DNA from: Ephydatia muelleri
Taxonomy: Eukaryota > Porifera > Demospongiae > Spongillida > Spongillidae
Direction of reading: 5' to 3'
Assembly (NCBI GenBank): GCA_013339895.1
Contig: JABACO010000001.1
Coordinates: 4,022,280 to 4,086,279 of the forward strand
DNA: 64,000 nt
Position numbers and translations under genes: made by a program. The notes beneath the pieces were generated by a model, which was given only the letters and a program-made list of their open reading frames with translations, had not been told where the DNA came from and did no database searches. The number at the start of each line of letters is the position of its first letter. The stretch's first letter is position 1. This document shows, piece by piece, positions 13,101 to 26,102 of this stretch.

Positions 13101-16100
13101 ACGAGGACGCTGGACCCCGGCAGGTCCCATGCCTGGATCCCCACGTAGAAGCTGCTCCCCACGTCGTAGCTCGACCCCCCGAGGGCAAAGTAAGGGAGTC
13201 GTCCGGTGGAATTAAAAGTTGCGCTCGATAGTTGACTTGAGCTGCGGGCGGGTGGCGACGGCATAGTCTCTGATTCCAACATTGTCCTGCGCGGTCCAGC
13301 TGATGTTGATGGCGTAGGGGGGTAGTGACGAAGGTGGGGCCTTGCGGGGAGAATGCCTTGTAAAGGGAGCAGGCCTTCGCTGCCGTGATGGTGGCCACGG
13401 ATGAGCCATTACTGCATTGTGCGTATGCGTGCGTGTGTGTGTGTGTGTGTGTGTGCATGTGTGTGTAAAATTGTTAGGTGAACATGCAAAACATACTCAT
13501 GACCCAGATGAGTTACTGTATATTGACAGTGACATGAGACTAGTTAATTATAAGACTACTTGATGGCATAGCCTTTTTACACAGCCACCTGTTCAATAAC
13601 AAATACTTGTCACCTCAAATAAAACAATTAGGCAATTGATACATGTAGGTTTGTTTACTGTTCTGTTTGTACCAAATTGAAACCCTATACCTCATCTCTT
13701 GCATGGGTTCAAACACTCACCTCTGTGGAGGGTAAGGGGCCAGATCCAGCACGGGGTAGCTGGCGATGGCGCAGGCAGGGTTGTACCCGGTCACCAAGAT
13801 GGCCCCCCTGTTGGCCCCTATCAGCCACAGCTGTCCCGCTGCTGTCTGGACGAGACCAGGGTACACCGTTTGCCCCAGGGATCACGACGCCTCCAAAGGT
13901 GGGAGGCCTACCGTCCACTGTGATCCCGTCCGAGCAGACGGCCATCGACGGCTGTAGGGCCTGGTTGTAGGCCACTACAGTGATGTAGTAGGTCCCGTAG
14001 GTGGGGGCAGTCCAGCTTGCTGAGGTGCTCTTGGTTTGCACTACTGTTGTCCCTGCTCCTAAAGGCAGGACGAACGCACTCCCGTTTTGGCACTGCGTCC
14101 CGAACTGGTACTGGTAGAAACTGACGTCTGTTTCGGGATCAAAGAACCCCGTCCAGTAGACACTGATGGTCTGCGATGGCTGGAAGTCTAGGTCCCCACC
14201 CCCTTGGGGGCCATCAAACACTGCCCCCGCTTCGGGGGGCGTGGTGTCCACAGTGAAGAGGAGGGTGAGGGAGGTGGAGAGGTAGGCGGCGTTGGTGGAG
14301 GTGACGGTCAGATAGTAGTCCGTGTCGTGGAGGGCCTCCGAGGAGAAGGGGAAGTTGGTGGAGATGGGGACGAAGGAGTACTGCGTCTGGAAGCACTGGT
14401 TCAAGGCATTGCACACGCAGGGATTTGTCCCGCACTGAGACTGGGGAGGGTGAGGGGGTGAGGGAGGGTGTAAGGGTGATGGAAGTGGCACAATGATAGA
14501 GGCTGCACACAAGTGTACACAACCCCAACCCCCCCCCTCCCCACCCACTCCCCCCCCAAAAAAAGTTGCTATGCATCAAAAATGCTTTCAATAATTGAAA
14601 GTACAATCAATCTGCATGCACTGTGTGACTTCGAAATGTCATAACCCCCTACTCCCCACCCTCTTGGAACCCATAACAAAGAGGGTTGTCCTTACCACTG
14701 TTGTGCTGTTGACTGGCACCGTTCCCGTGGCAACCAGACTGCCTCCATTCACGGTCGCAATGGACCATGTAATGCTCACGAGTCCACTGTGTGGGTCACT
14801 GGTCTTGAAAGCGCCAACAAGCGAGAGGAAAGAGGAAGAACCCAGAAGAGCCAGCGACTGACCCCCGTACTGCAGCCAGAGGCTCTGAAGAACGGGAGGA
14901 CTGGAGTCAAGGTATGTGTAAATGTAGTCCACATTCCGCTGCATCTTGAAGTCGATCGCCTGGAACCAGACCTGGACCACGCTCCCATCACTGCCACCAC
15001 TGAAATTGACAGCCACACCGCTCATGGCGAGGTCCAATGTCTGGAACCGGAACGTGCTTGGCGGTGCCACGGATATGGAGCCCACCACGTAGTCGTACCA
15101 GAGCTGGACTACACCCAGAGCGTTGGTGGTCCCGTTCCGAGGGTAGCTCCCGGAGGTGGGCTGGTCGTAGCTGGGGGACACGTTACCCACAGCGCTTGAG
15201 CTCAAGACGGGGGCGAGCCAGTTCACCGTCTGGAGGTTCGTGTCGTAGAAGTGGCCGACCCCGCCCACCACGACGGGGGGCGTGGTCGAATTCTGCCACA
15301 GGAGGTTGGACTCGGGGACGGCCGAGAGCACCCGGAGCGGGGCCGCACTGTTGACAGAAAGGCTGGAGTTGACGTCGAGTAGCACCAGGCGACGTGCCAG
15401 CTGGACGTTCCCGGCAAAGTCCTGCACCCGCATCACGTACGAGTAGGCGCCGTCCCCCGGGAGCACGCTGCTCCACGCGTATACGATGATGTCATCGGAG
15501 TGTAGGACCGTTGTGCTGTTGACTACGGACTGGGGGTTCTCGACCAGCGCGGTATTGGAGCCCCCTCCTCCCCCCGTGGGGACGAGCCTGTAGATGGTAA
15601 TGGTGTACTGGAGGACCCCAGAGGGTACGTCCGTCCAGCCCCCCCACTGGACGAGTACGCCGCCCCCCGGGGTGGTCTTGAGGTATGTGTCCAGCTGGAG
15701 CATGGGCTGGTTGTAGGTGCAGTAGCCCGCCGAGACGGAGCAGTGGGTTGGGGGGAGGAGGTCGATGACGAAGGAGGCCAGCCCGATAGAGGGCACACCC
15801 ACATAGTAGTTGCGGGTGGTCGCGTTGGTGTCGAGGTTCACGACGTCAAGGTAACCACCACCAATGACATAGGCTTCTATGATGAAACTGTTTTCGGAGG
15901 AATTAAAAGGTGGGAAGGAATTAAATGTATACATGTAACTGTTGTGCTTCCTTCCCCTTAACAAGTGAGATAGTGCATCTAACCCTGTGTGGCGTCATAA
16001 TGTTTGTATACGGAGGTGCCTCAACTGCTCCCCCAACAGTGCGCTCTAGTTAGAGTAAACGTACCTCTGGCCGTGCATGAAATTGTGTGTGGTTAGGTTG

Positions 16101-19059
16101 CGGGACGATGCTATCATGGAGCAGGTGAGGAGACCCGAGAAGGGATTGTCAGCCGAGACTGCCGAATTGGAGCACGGAAAAACGACTGTGCTTACTGGTT
16201 GACTCGGGTCTGGAAAGTGAAAATATTGGTGTTAGTAGATGCACAAAACCATGGAGTATGGGTCTGCTCACTTGACAGCAGAGACAGTATCGTCCTGATT
16301 TCCGATTGGTTGATGCCAACCTGGAAGCCATTTATGTAGGCGGGGAATGGAGGGGGTGGCGTTGGTCCAACGTAATAGGACATCCAGTTGGTCACGATGC
16401 TGTTGGGCATGAAGTTGATGTAGACTGGCGTGGAGCCATTGCCGGCACAGTTTTGCGAGAAGACAGAACTTCCATTGCCTTGTATGGTAGTCGTGCACGA
16501 GAGGAGGCTTGGACTTGTGACCACTGTGGGGTGTGAGAAAGTGAAGGACAGGGGGGAAGGACAGGGTGTATGCATTTATAGTGTATACGTAGTTGGGAAT
16601 GGTTGTCTTTACATGTTCTACGTACATGGAAGTGTGTGTTCAGGATGATCTACATGAAACTATGTCTGGTTGCTGGGTAAACAGTTGGTTGCCATGCCAA
16701 CAGACCACAATAAACACACCCCAAAGCAGTGCTTAAATGTAATAATGACTATGTTTTTATTTTGCCATGTTTCTATTTCTGTGTCATGAATGTAGCCAAC
16801 GTGCTGCAGCCAATGTACATTTTAGAAGTTCCTCTGACTGCTCTCCTCCATGTGTGTGTCATGGTGATCAGGCAACAATTATGACAAAACTATTGCATGC
16901 ACACCATAATCTTTCCACAATTATTTTGAAGCATTACATCAAGTTCTCTAGATCTGTTGTGTTTAATATCAAGATACTACACCATTAAGCTATGAAGATA
17001 GCAGCATGTGTGTGGGGTCCATACTAGCCCTATGCATTGACATTAAGATGGCAAAATCATGTGCCCATGTACAGAAAAACAACATTAAATATGGCTTACT
17101 CCTTTGCATAAACAGGTCAAAGCAAAAATAAATACATGAGCTGTTTAAAAAACAGTAATGTACGGTTTGGGGGACCACCTGGTTGAGGCGGAATCGCAGC
17201 TGTTGCGCGCCACCTAGCTGCTAGATGAAGGCCCTGCCAAACAAGCTTTGGAAAAGGCCACGCAAAGCCTCAAGTGTGGTAAGGACGCTCTGGCCCATAG
17301 GCAAAAACTGGGCATCTATCAGTAATTCAATGTAACCAGCACCGTATGTGTGCACTCCACTGTACGTTATGACATATTTGGAAGGGCCGCTCACTAGTGA
17401 GGCAGTCTTGGGAAGTAAACCCCACTGAACAGTTGCATGACGAGGGGATATTGGGACACACACCAGGATAGCAGAGGCCATTCTTCCAAGAGCAAAGGGC
17501 TGCATGATAGGAGACAGGTTGAGAAGAAGAAAAGGTAAGGATGGGAGGAAATGGACAGTGTGAAAGTGAGAGGGATCATGTAATAGAGAGGGGAGGATAT
17601 TGTATGCAGCCAATGATGGTACCTTGACATGATGTGTTTCCCACATTCTTGTACGCAATCTGGCCACGTCCTGTTCCATGATTAGATTCGCACTGTGCAC
17701 ACTGCTGATTTGTTGCATTGGTGCATCGAATGTCGATGCAGTTAGAAATGTTGGTGCAGACTGGGTAGAGGTGGGCGGGGCATGCAGTTAGTCTGGGATG
17801 GGATGCATTGATGCAGAACTTACGTGTGCAGACAGGCGCTGTGCCACTCCAGAGGCCCGTGTTCTGACATGTCCTCACTCCGCCGGCTGGTCCAGAAGAC
17901 TGGTAGTAGCCATTGTTGCAGGTGTATGTGACGCTGCTTTGATACAGGAAGGTGGAGCCAACACGCATTGAATACAGAGGAGTGCCTGGGTCTCCACAGT
18001 CCACTATATTCAAGCATTTAAGATCAGATGTAAATGGTTGGCTCTAGTCATTTGCAATTACGTATGCGACTAAGTACGTTTTATTGATTACACGCAGCAT
18101 GTGTGTGTGTGTGTTAAGTTAATTTGAATGATGTGCTCAGACAGCTCAGTCAAGAGCTCGTTTTGCTCATAGTAAACTTTAGCTTCCCAGTGGGTTCGCC
18201 CATTGCTGGGACCTGGTCCACTAAAGCTCGCCTGCAAAGTCGTCATCATTGCACTGCAATCATTTACTACGTTCGGAATATATATTCGCAACCAAACGGT
18301 CTAGTTGTGGGTTTTGAACGCAAACCTTGAATCTGACATATCCTGAACCGCCACCGTCTGTCCCTGAGGGGAGGAAAAGACATTCCAATTTCGCAATCAG
18401 ACAAAAAAAGACTAACAGATCCAAATTGCTGTAGAAGCTGTACAGCCCGGTAATGACGTAAGGATCGCCTGCACTGTAGTTCAGGTTCATGCCCAGCAGG
18501 TTCGACCAGGTCGCGGGCGGGCCGGCGCAATTGACGAGGGAGGAGTACGACCGCACACAGCAGTACGGTTGCCATATGCGATCCGACGCGCTGAAGTTGT
18601 AGGTACTGAATAGCCCGCCGATGTAGCCCGAACCTGGGCACACGAAGTTTATGTCCCCCTCGGGGCATTAATGACCGGCTGGGGGGGGGGGGGGGGGGGG
18701 GGGGGGGGAAGGAAAAGGGTGGTGGATTCATGCATCAACGTGTATTGAAGCTCGTTTTTACTTGAATACTGCAGGTAGAATTAACTCCAGCCACATTTCC
18801 TCCAGTAGTGCAATAGAGCTGCCACCGCCTATCGTTTGTACTACGGTAGAAATATCGAAATGTTTAAATGAAGCCATATGTGCACAATAACTATATACCT
18901 GAAGTCACTGGCAATGCCACCGACTGCCGTACCACTGGAACAATTGTAATTTAATGTGGAGGTGAGGCTGTTGACATAGCCGGTCCATTGTCCAAGAGCT
19001 CGACTTATTAGCACCAAGGCAACGCAAACAAATAAACAAAGTTCGAGCAGCCTTGCCAT
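4154..19059 (-). CDS. Giant secreted mosaic: dermatopontin, sushi, EGF-like, ~18-20 FN3-like repeats
   Basis: This gene encodes an extracellular matrix or adhesion protein of about 3,470 residues. Exons on the minus strand are 19059-18899, 18840-18762, 18658-18417, 18363-18326, 18003-17824, 17792-17623, 17499-17395, 16523-16272, 16209-16065, 15887-14696, 14440-13721, 13411-12946, 12722-10902, 10754-10638, 10311-9992, 9700-9237, 8762-5595, 5198-4698 and 4441-4154. It opens with a signal peptide (MARLLELCLFVCVALVLIS). A dermatopontin domain follows, shown by three D-R-x-W motifs (NDRRWQLYC, SDRIWQPYC, DRRWRFRIC). Next come a sushi/CCP module (VDCGDPGTPLY to SGTAPVCT) and Cys-rich EGF-like exons (CYPGVCPN, CNCSVGF). 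From 14.4 kb onward about 18-20 repeats share the pattern LxAxWxGFxDPxSGI, YxWAIG, YYVTVxAxNxAGL and SNGVTVDxTPP. A DUF642-like beta-sandwich (NPSFEGPNPCSS to YGVAVDALSV, 6.1-6.55 kb) interrupts them. No transmembrane helix or GPI signal is seen before the stop. Splice phases agree, but about 15 frameshifts occur, mostly at G/C runs. Confidence 0.75.
5257..5284. repeat. (GGGA)n simple repeat
   Basis: This is a short tandem GGGA tract inside the intron between the 3.2-kb FN3-like exon and the next exon of the giant minus-strand gene. Confidence 0.7.
9808..9935. repeat. 32-bp minisatellite, ~4 copies
   Basis: This is a TG-rich tandem array in the intron between 9700 and 9992 of the giant gene. 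The 32-bp unit contains GTGTATGTGTGTTCATGTG followed by TGTGCATGTAT. Four nearly identical copies are present, the last one diverging at its end. Confidence 0.85.
12855..12923. repeat. 69-bp palindromic element (TAGTCTCGTCCCCAGA arms)
   Basis: The stretch begins TAGTCTCGTCCCCAGACCCA and ends with the near-reverse complement, GTGGATCTGGGGACGAGACTA. It sits in the intron between 12722 and 12946 of the giant gene. Related arms occur at 37809, 39603, 51909-51991 and 56344, so this is a dispersed family of miniature foldback sequences. Confidence 0.75.
18681..18718. repeat. Poly-G tract (poly-C on the coding strand)
   Basis: This is 38 consecutive G on the plus strand. On the minus coding strand it is a C tract 22 bases before the acceptor of the third exon of the giant gene (exon start 18658). 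It probably acts as the pyrimidine tract of that splice site. Confidence 0.85.
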
Positions 19060-19687
19060 TGCGGTATTTTCGATGCTTTCCGACTACAAATTTTTTCAGA
19101 CAGAGTTGAATTCACCCAGTATGCCTTGCATCACCTTTCCTGCTTTGCAAGCTATGAAGTTCCCAGAGCATTCATGCAGTCTTTTTGGAAGGCGCTATTG
19201 AAAGAAGTGGGCGGGATAGTGGCACGTGATTTTTGTGTGACGTTTTCGAATTGGCGCCTCGTGCGGGTGAGGGTAAGCAAGGGAGCTAAGAAGCTATTGG
19301 CGTGAAAAAGCGAGCCTTCTAAGAGTTTGTCGCAACTTGAATTGGATACATAGGTACCAAGGTGGGTATCAGAAGGCTTGTCGAACACTCTTCATGTAAC
19401 CGCCTCGACTGAGAAAGTTATCGAGGTAAGGACTTTGGGCTCTGTGTTTACACGCCTCGGAGATGGGGAAAACGTGTTTGGGGTAGTATTAGAAATGTAG
19501 AAATACGTGACCGCAACAACGGTCTGACCAGTGGAGTAAAAAAGAAGCGTTATGTCGTGGGGTAAATGTTGAGTTCCCTTTTCTTTGTTGGCAAAATGAG
19601 CGAAGTAGTACCAGTGAATCGTCTAATGATATGCACACTCGCTAGCGAACATTTGCTTGATTCTAGAATTGGCCGACACAAACTTCA
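19060..19687. promoter_or_regulatory. Head-to-head spacer, likely bidirectional promoter
   Basis: The start codons of the secreted mosaic gene (-, 19059) and the PHD-SET gene (+, 19688) lie 628 bp apart in divergent orientation. The interval must hold both 5' UTRs and promoters. It contains several CG dinucleotides and no obvious TATA box. Shared regulation is an inference from geometry only. Confidence 0.45.
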
Positions 19688-21155
19688 ATGGAGGGGGAAG
19701 ATGAGGAAGACTACGGCGACTACGTCACTCGCTGCGTGTGCGGGTTTAAGCACGACGACGGTTACATGATATGTTGTGACGGATGCAGGTAGGTTCCCCG
19801 ATTCAAGCCATGGCCGTTCCAATTAACACTCACCTGCTTGTGTTGCCCTGAGCAGCGTTTGGCAGCATTTGGAGTGCATGAAGATCGACCCAAACCATAT
19901 TCCCGACAAGTATTTGTGCGAGCAGTGCGAACCAAGGTACGTTTGTTCGGAGAAATGGTTTCAACGAGATTTAATGTAAGCTCACGGCTGATATAGGTCA
20001 GTAGACCGAAAGCGAGCAAGGCAGATACAAGTCAAGAAGAAGGAGAGTTTAGCTGGCAAGTTCAGACGGAAAACATGTATAATAAACTTCGTTTACAAAG
20101 AACCCTTCTGTGTACGCACACACAATGCGCTCTCCGCAATGACATACAGAGGCCCAACGTAGCGGAAATAAGCTTAGGAGTGTATCACGCGTAGAACCAG
20201 AACAGAGTAAGTACTTGACGACGCGGCTGTTGTTTGCGCGCGCGGTCCCAATTCCCAACCTTAGTCGTATTGTGTGTTGTTGCGTTCGTCTCCCGTGGCT
20301 ATGAATGTACACAATGTTTTTGAGTGTTTGCGTAATCTAAAGACCCCACAAAAGTGAAAATACCTGTGTTCTTTTTGATGCTCACCTACAGACGACAACG
20401 GGTCTTCAGAAGACTCCCGCAAACCTGCTTCCCCACACCCTGGTGGGCCCCAGTCCCACAGGAAGAGGAGGCGTGGCAAAGTGCGTGTTGTGGTAACTAA
20501 GTGGGTTTATCTAATCCAATTTATTTAACCCATTGCCCCTTTTAACAGCATTTGGAAGCAAGGGTGAGATCAGACAGCAGGAAGAGGAGGAAGGATGATC
20601 GGAGGCCTGCAAAGAAGAAGGTGACTCCGTCCAGGGGCCATTTGTCGGAGCCGCCCGCATCGTTCGTCACGACAACCACTGTTGCCACCAGTGGTCTACA
20701 GACCCTCCTGAATGCAGGTACAAAGTGTGATGACTGGTCTTAGCGATGCCTGATCATTGTGGCAATGCAACACACACGCACATGCGTTCATGAATGCGCC
20801 ACTCAACATCGCAAACATGCACACATTGTGCATTTGCACATTACCACGCACACATACAAATTGTACATTTGCACACGCCCAATGTGTGTGTCAACACCAT
20901 GCTATGTTGCACACACACACACACACACACTGCTACTTCCCCTGCACACATACACAGCCTCGCTTCTAGAAGAAAGCACTTCACAGTACTTGTGGGATAC
21001 AGACACAAGGTATGGATGGCTGTGTGTGGAGGTGACTCTACAAGTACCACGGGGCTTTTTGTGTGTGTTTGTGTGCATTACGTGCATGTTACAGCTGTGT
21101 GTGTGTGTGTGAATGTGTGTGTGCATGTGTGTGTGCATGTGTGTGCATGTGTATG

Positions 21156-21188
<33 letters not shown>

Positions 21189-24100
21189 TCTATGTGAAAG
21201 CAGAGGGGATGAGTGTATGAAATGAAACCAAGGGGGCTAAAGCTGTAGTTCATAAATTAACCACAGACACTGCTCAAGCACACTCTTGCAACCCTCCCCC
21301 ACCAGAGTAAAATGTACCTGTTGGGTAAAGTAAACTTATGTACGTCATGGTTTGTTCTCGTTTCTGCCTTAATTAAACCATGATTGTGTAAAAGTATGGT
21401 TCTTTTATTTATTTATTTATATCTTTTAAAATTTTTGTCTCCTTTTGAGCACAGCCCCTGGACGGACAAGTACGACACAGCAGAGCTCAATCGCTACTCT
21501 GAGCCGGTCAGGTCCTTCCTGTCGAGTCGCCTCTCCCAGCTCAAGACGGAGGCCCTGGTGTACAACAAGGACGACTACAGCACCATTGAGTCCAGGAAGC
21601 CGCAACCCCAGTGCTGTGAGCAGCAGAAGAGGAAGGGGGTCATGGCCGAGTGCGCCGTGGAGAAGGATGAGCTGATCATGGAATACAAGGTGAGCCTTAT
21701 TTAAGGGGGTGGGATCGTTGAATGCAAGGTGAGCTTTTTTAAAAGGATGGGATAGGTCTATGGAGTACAAGGTGTCGACTTTTTTTGGGGGGGGGGGGGG
21801 GGGGGATGTAGTCAGGGAGTGTGAGGCGAGCTTTATTTAAGAAGCGGTTGGAAGTATTGGGTTAAATTTGTCATCATTGCTTGGCTTTCATTGGGACAGG
21901 GTAAAATCACGGTCAAACATGCTGTGCTCTCCGACGCTTCTATTGGTGGCAAGTCATTGTGGAAACACAAGTTTGTTTTTGTTAGGATTGTCTATGGCTT
22001 CTTTAGTTCATCCAGTTGTTTTTGGTACTCTACCCTCTCCAGACCTTGTCCATTTGTGTACCTCTACGACAAGATTTCTGACCTCGACTTGTGCATTGAC
22101 GCCAGGTAAACGATTAGTTTGCGTCTGTCTCTTCCCTTGTCCTATTCACGTCTGTCTCTTCCCTTGCCCCATTCACGTGCAAATATTGTGCTTGGTAGAC
22201 ACTACGGGAACATTGCCAGGTTTATCCGGCGATCCTGTACCCCAAATGCAGAGGTAAGCTTTCACTTTTTTTTTTTTCCCCTGCTTTTATTTTGCCTGGT
22301 GTTATGTAAATAATAAGTCTTTCTGCCTTCCAATGCCAATTTCGTCGTCTATCATATCGACAGGTCCGGCACTTTTTTGTGGCCAGTGAGCTGAGATTTG
22401 GCATCTACGCGTTGAAAAGGATCGATGCTGGAGATGAGGTTACTGTACCCTTCGACTTCCGTTACGAGAAATGGTATGTTTTTGTCCCCTTCTGTTTTGT
22501 TTAGTAGTTAATTTGAGTTTAAATGGCTACTACTTTATAGCTAGTAAGTAGTCCTATTGCTTAACTTACTGTACCAGTCACATTTTGTAGTCCCCTTGAA
22601 GTGAGGGAGCGGTTTTATTACCCTGATGTCCTCCTCCCCTCTCCCTTACCGTTCAGCGACTATCCAGTCGAGTGCGCGTGTGGGCAGAGAGCGTCGTGCC
22701 TCGTGGTCAGAGCAAACCACGCCATTCTGAACAGGAAGATGACCCCTAAGGGAGGAACCGAGGAAGAACAAGTCTGGTGAGTGGTGTTTAAAAAATTTTT
22801 TTGGGTAGAAAATAATCTTGATATCGCCCATTTGATATTGAACCTTTTTTTATCTGTTTGGCATTATTACTTTCAGCCAATCGAAACAGCATGGCACTGC
22901 TGTCCCTCCCACTGAAGACTCGAACTCCAGCTTGGCCAGCACGGGCAGCAGGAAGAGGGTGACCCGATCTCAACACCACCTCCTCGCTACCCCCCCTCTC
23001 GACCATAACCAACAGGTACGTGTTTGTGGTATTGTGGAGGCAAGTACTTTGCTTGCTTGACCTGTCTCTATGCCCACTATGTACCGTACACCCATGTGAT
23101 TCTGTCAAACTGTGTAGTCCTGGAGAGAGAGGGAGGGTGGGATGGAAAAGGAGATAGGAAGGGGATAGAGGGAGGGAGAGAGGGTCAATTAGGATCAAAG
23201 TACAGTAAGATGACTGATGTTGACATTGGGTTTTGCTACTGGAGACATATTCATATTCAACTTTTATTTCTTTGATTCTGTTGATGTTGGGCAATATACA
23301 ACAAAACCGGGCGTCTTATTACATTGTCTCTCAGATAAGCAGAAATGTGACATTGCTTGTTTTGAAATTGCATGTTTTGAAATGTTACTAATTGATAGAC
23401 AATCCTACTAAGAATCATTTGTATAGCTGACTTTAAAAGGAGGAATAGCTATTGTTTTGTCAGATGTTGTGATCATCGTTTAGATGCAGTTGTTTGTTTG
23501 CTCTAAATCATGTCACTTTTATGTTTTGATGGCTGGCATTGCATTCCTTTTATGGCATCAGGATTACATTTTGTCACCCCACAATTGTCACCCCCGCCAT
23601 TTGGGCATCTTTTGCATAGTTCATTGCACTGTATATTATCTGTGGCTTTCCGAACCATAACTAGTTGACACATTCTTAACCTACCCCCGCACATCCTTAC
23701 CTAGATTTGCATTCTTATCTAGATCCCATTCTTATCTACAGTTTAGCTCTTGCCCACCATAGTTACCTACATCTTGCCCATGCATCCTTACCTACCAGCA
23801 AAAATTTTCAAGGTGATTTGAAGGGGTCAAATGGGTATAAAACTTTGCACTTTTATTCAGAACCTGAAACATTTTAGTACCACCATAAACTAGTTACCTT
23901 AAAAGTACTATAGGTGTGTGGCCACTCTCATTTATGCATTCTCATTATAATACTCAATTTCACAAGCCAAGGGACTAAATAAATCAATTCTGCATATGCT
24001 AAGGTGCACCTGGAGAGGATGGAAAATTGCCTGCACCTGAGTTTGAGCCGGTTGTTCCTGAATTGTAGATATTTGTGTGGATGCCAGAGAAAGTGAAAGT

Positions 24101-26071
24101 CGCTCTGTTTTCCCAAATCTGTACGTGTGCACCAACATGGATTGAGAGGAAGCACATTAATGTGATTCGCCTGTGTAAACTTTTCCTCTAGCATACTTTC
24201 CTTCCCTCCCTCCCTCTCTCTGCCTCCCCTCTCCCATCAGGCTGCTGATCACCAGAGTGGAGATGCAAGTAGTGACGGTGATGAAGGAGGAGGAGGAGGA
24301 TGTGAGGATACAGAGGTGACTGGTGGGCAGGACCATCAGGATGGCCAGGAGAGTCACGAGGACCTGGAGGCCCAGGCAAAGGGAAAGGCGTCTCAGGTAA
24401 GTGCTGCTACTCAAGTGCTCTCTGCTGCTTGGGTATCATTGTTGGTGTGTAACTACTCTTTTGGGGAGGAGGGTTATCCATTGCCACGAGCAATTAGTAC
24501 ATGCGGGGGTGGGGGAGGAGGAGATAAGAAATGGTATTATTTTTTGTGGCTTCGGCTTCAGTGTGTGTGTGTGTGTGTGCGTGTGTGTGTGTACATGCAT
24601 GCGTTATGTGTACATGCAGGGGTCGAGTTAATGAACATCCAATAACCAGGAAATTTTAATGATGTACAGGTGAAGTCAGTGTAGATGTCCGGACACAATG
24701 GCTGAGGCCTGCATTGAATGAACTTGTCAGTCATTCGGTCCAGGGGCTTGCCATTGAACGTGGAAGTGGATCCTAGTGAATTACTGCATACTCTAGATTA
24801 GTTTGTTGGCAATGTATTTTGATATGTAACTGTATGATTCTGTATGTTATGGACAAGACAATGATTGTTAGAATCGCATGCGTAACCCACGACGCACTTA
24901 TGACACGTGTGTGTGTGTGTGTGTGTTTGTGCAGTGTGTATATGTACAGTACATGTAGATGTGTGTGATTGTATGCATAGACGTACCTTGTGTTCCCAAG
25001 CCAATGCCCCAGTCACCTGAAATTATAGTACCATTGGTATTGCACACACCCACACATACATACACACATGCACACACACATACACACACATACACACACA
25101 TGCACACACATGCACACACATGCATGCACACACATACACACGCACATGCACACACATGCATGCACACACATACACACGCACATGCACACACATACATGCA
25201 CACATGCACACACATACACACACACATGCACACACATACACACGCACATGCACACACATGCATGCACACACATACACACGCACATGCACACACATACATG
25301 CACACATGCACACACATACACACACACATGCACACACATACACACGCACATGCACACACATGCATGCACACACATACACACGCACATGCACACACATACA
25401 TGCACACATGCACACACATACACACACACACATGCACACACATACACGCGCACATGCACACACACACAAACGCACATGCACACACATACACATGCATACA
25501 GTCGAGAGAAGAGCGCAAGAATGAGGCGGTGTGGAAGGTGTTTGAGAAGATGGAGGCATCCTCCACTCGCAGGAAACACCAGCTGATGTCCGAGGACAGC
25601 GATCCCTTACCTTCATCTCCATCAATCATCCCACCCACCACTCCCAATGTGCTGGACCCCAAACACAGGTACAGTTAGATAGTTTAATATTTCGGTTGTT
25701 TTTATTTTTTGTTTTGCAACTCATATGTCTGCAAAAAGAGGAATAAAATAACTTGAAATTGACACAAGCATGATTTAACTCAGAAAGTACACTCTAGCAC
25801 CACTCCAATTCACTTTCAGTTGCATACAGTATGCTATCATTGCGTACAAAGCAAGGACCAAACATTTGCCAACCCTTTGATTGAGTTTACCACGTTAGTC
25901 TAGCTTTTTTTAATGTTGTTGTTTGTAATGACCTTGTAAGCTGTATGACTTCCATTGGACCACTTCTTGCCTATTTAGGCGTCTAAGTACAGGACAGAGA
26001 AACAGCATGTTGCCTTGTGGTCGAGTGTAAGTTTTATATTACTTACTGTTCCGATGTTCATTGTGTTGGCT

Positions 26072-26102
<31 letters not shown>

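Noticed and set aside
4154..19059. Calling the giant gene a pseudogene because of its frameshifts
   Set aside because: Splice phases and domain motifs are intact and the breaks favour G/C runs, which fits sequencing error better.
24898..25678. Overlapping Cys/Val and His/Thr frames
   Set aside because: They are by-products of the CA minisatellite. Only the 25502-25668 part is a real exon.
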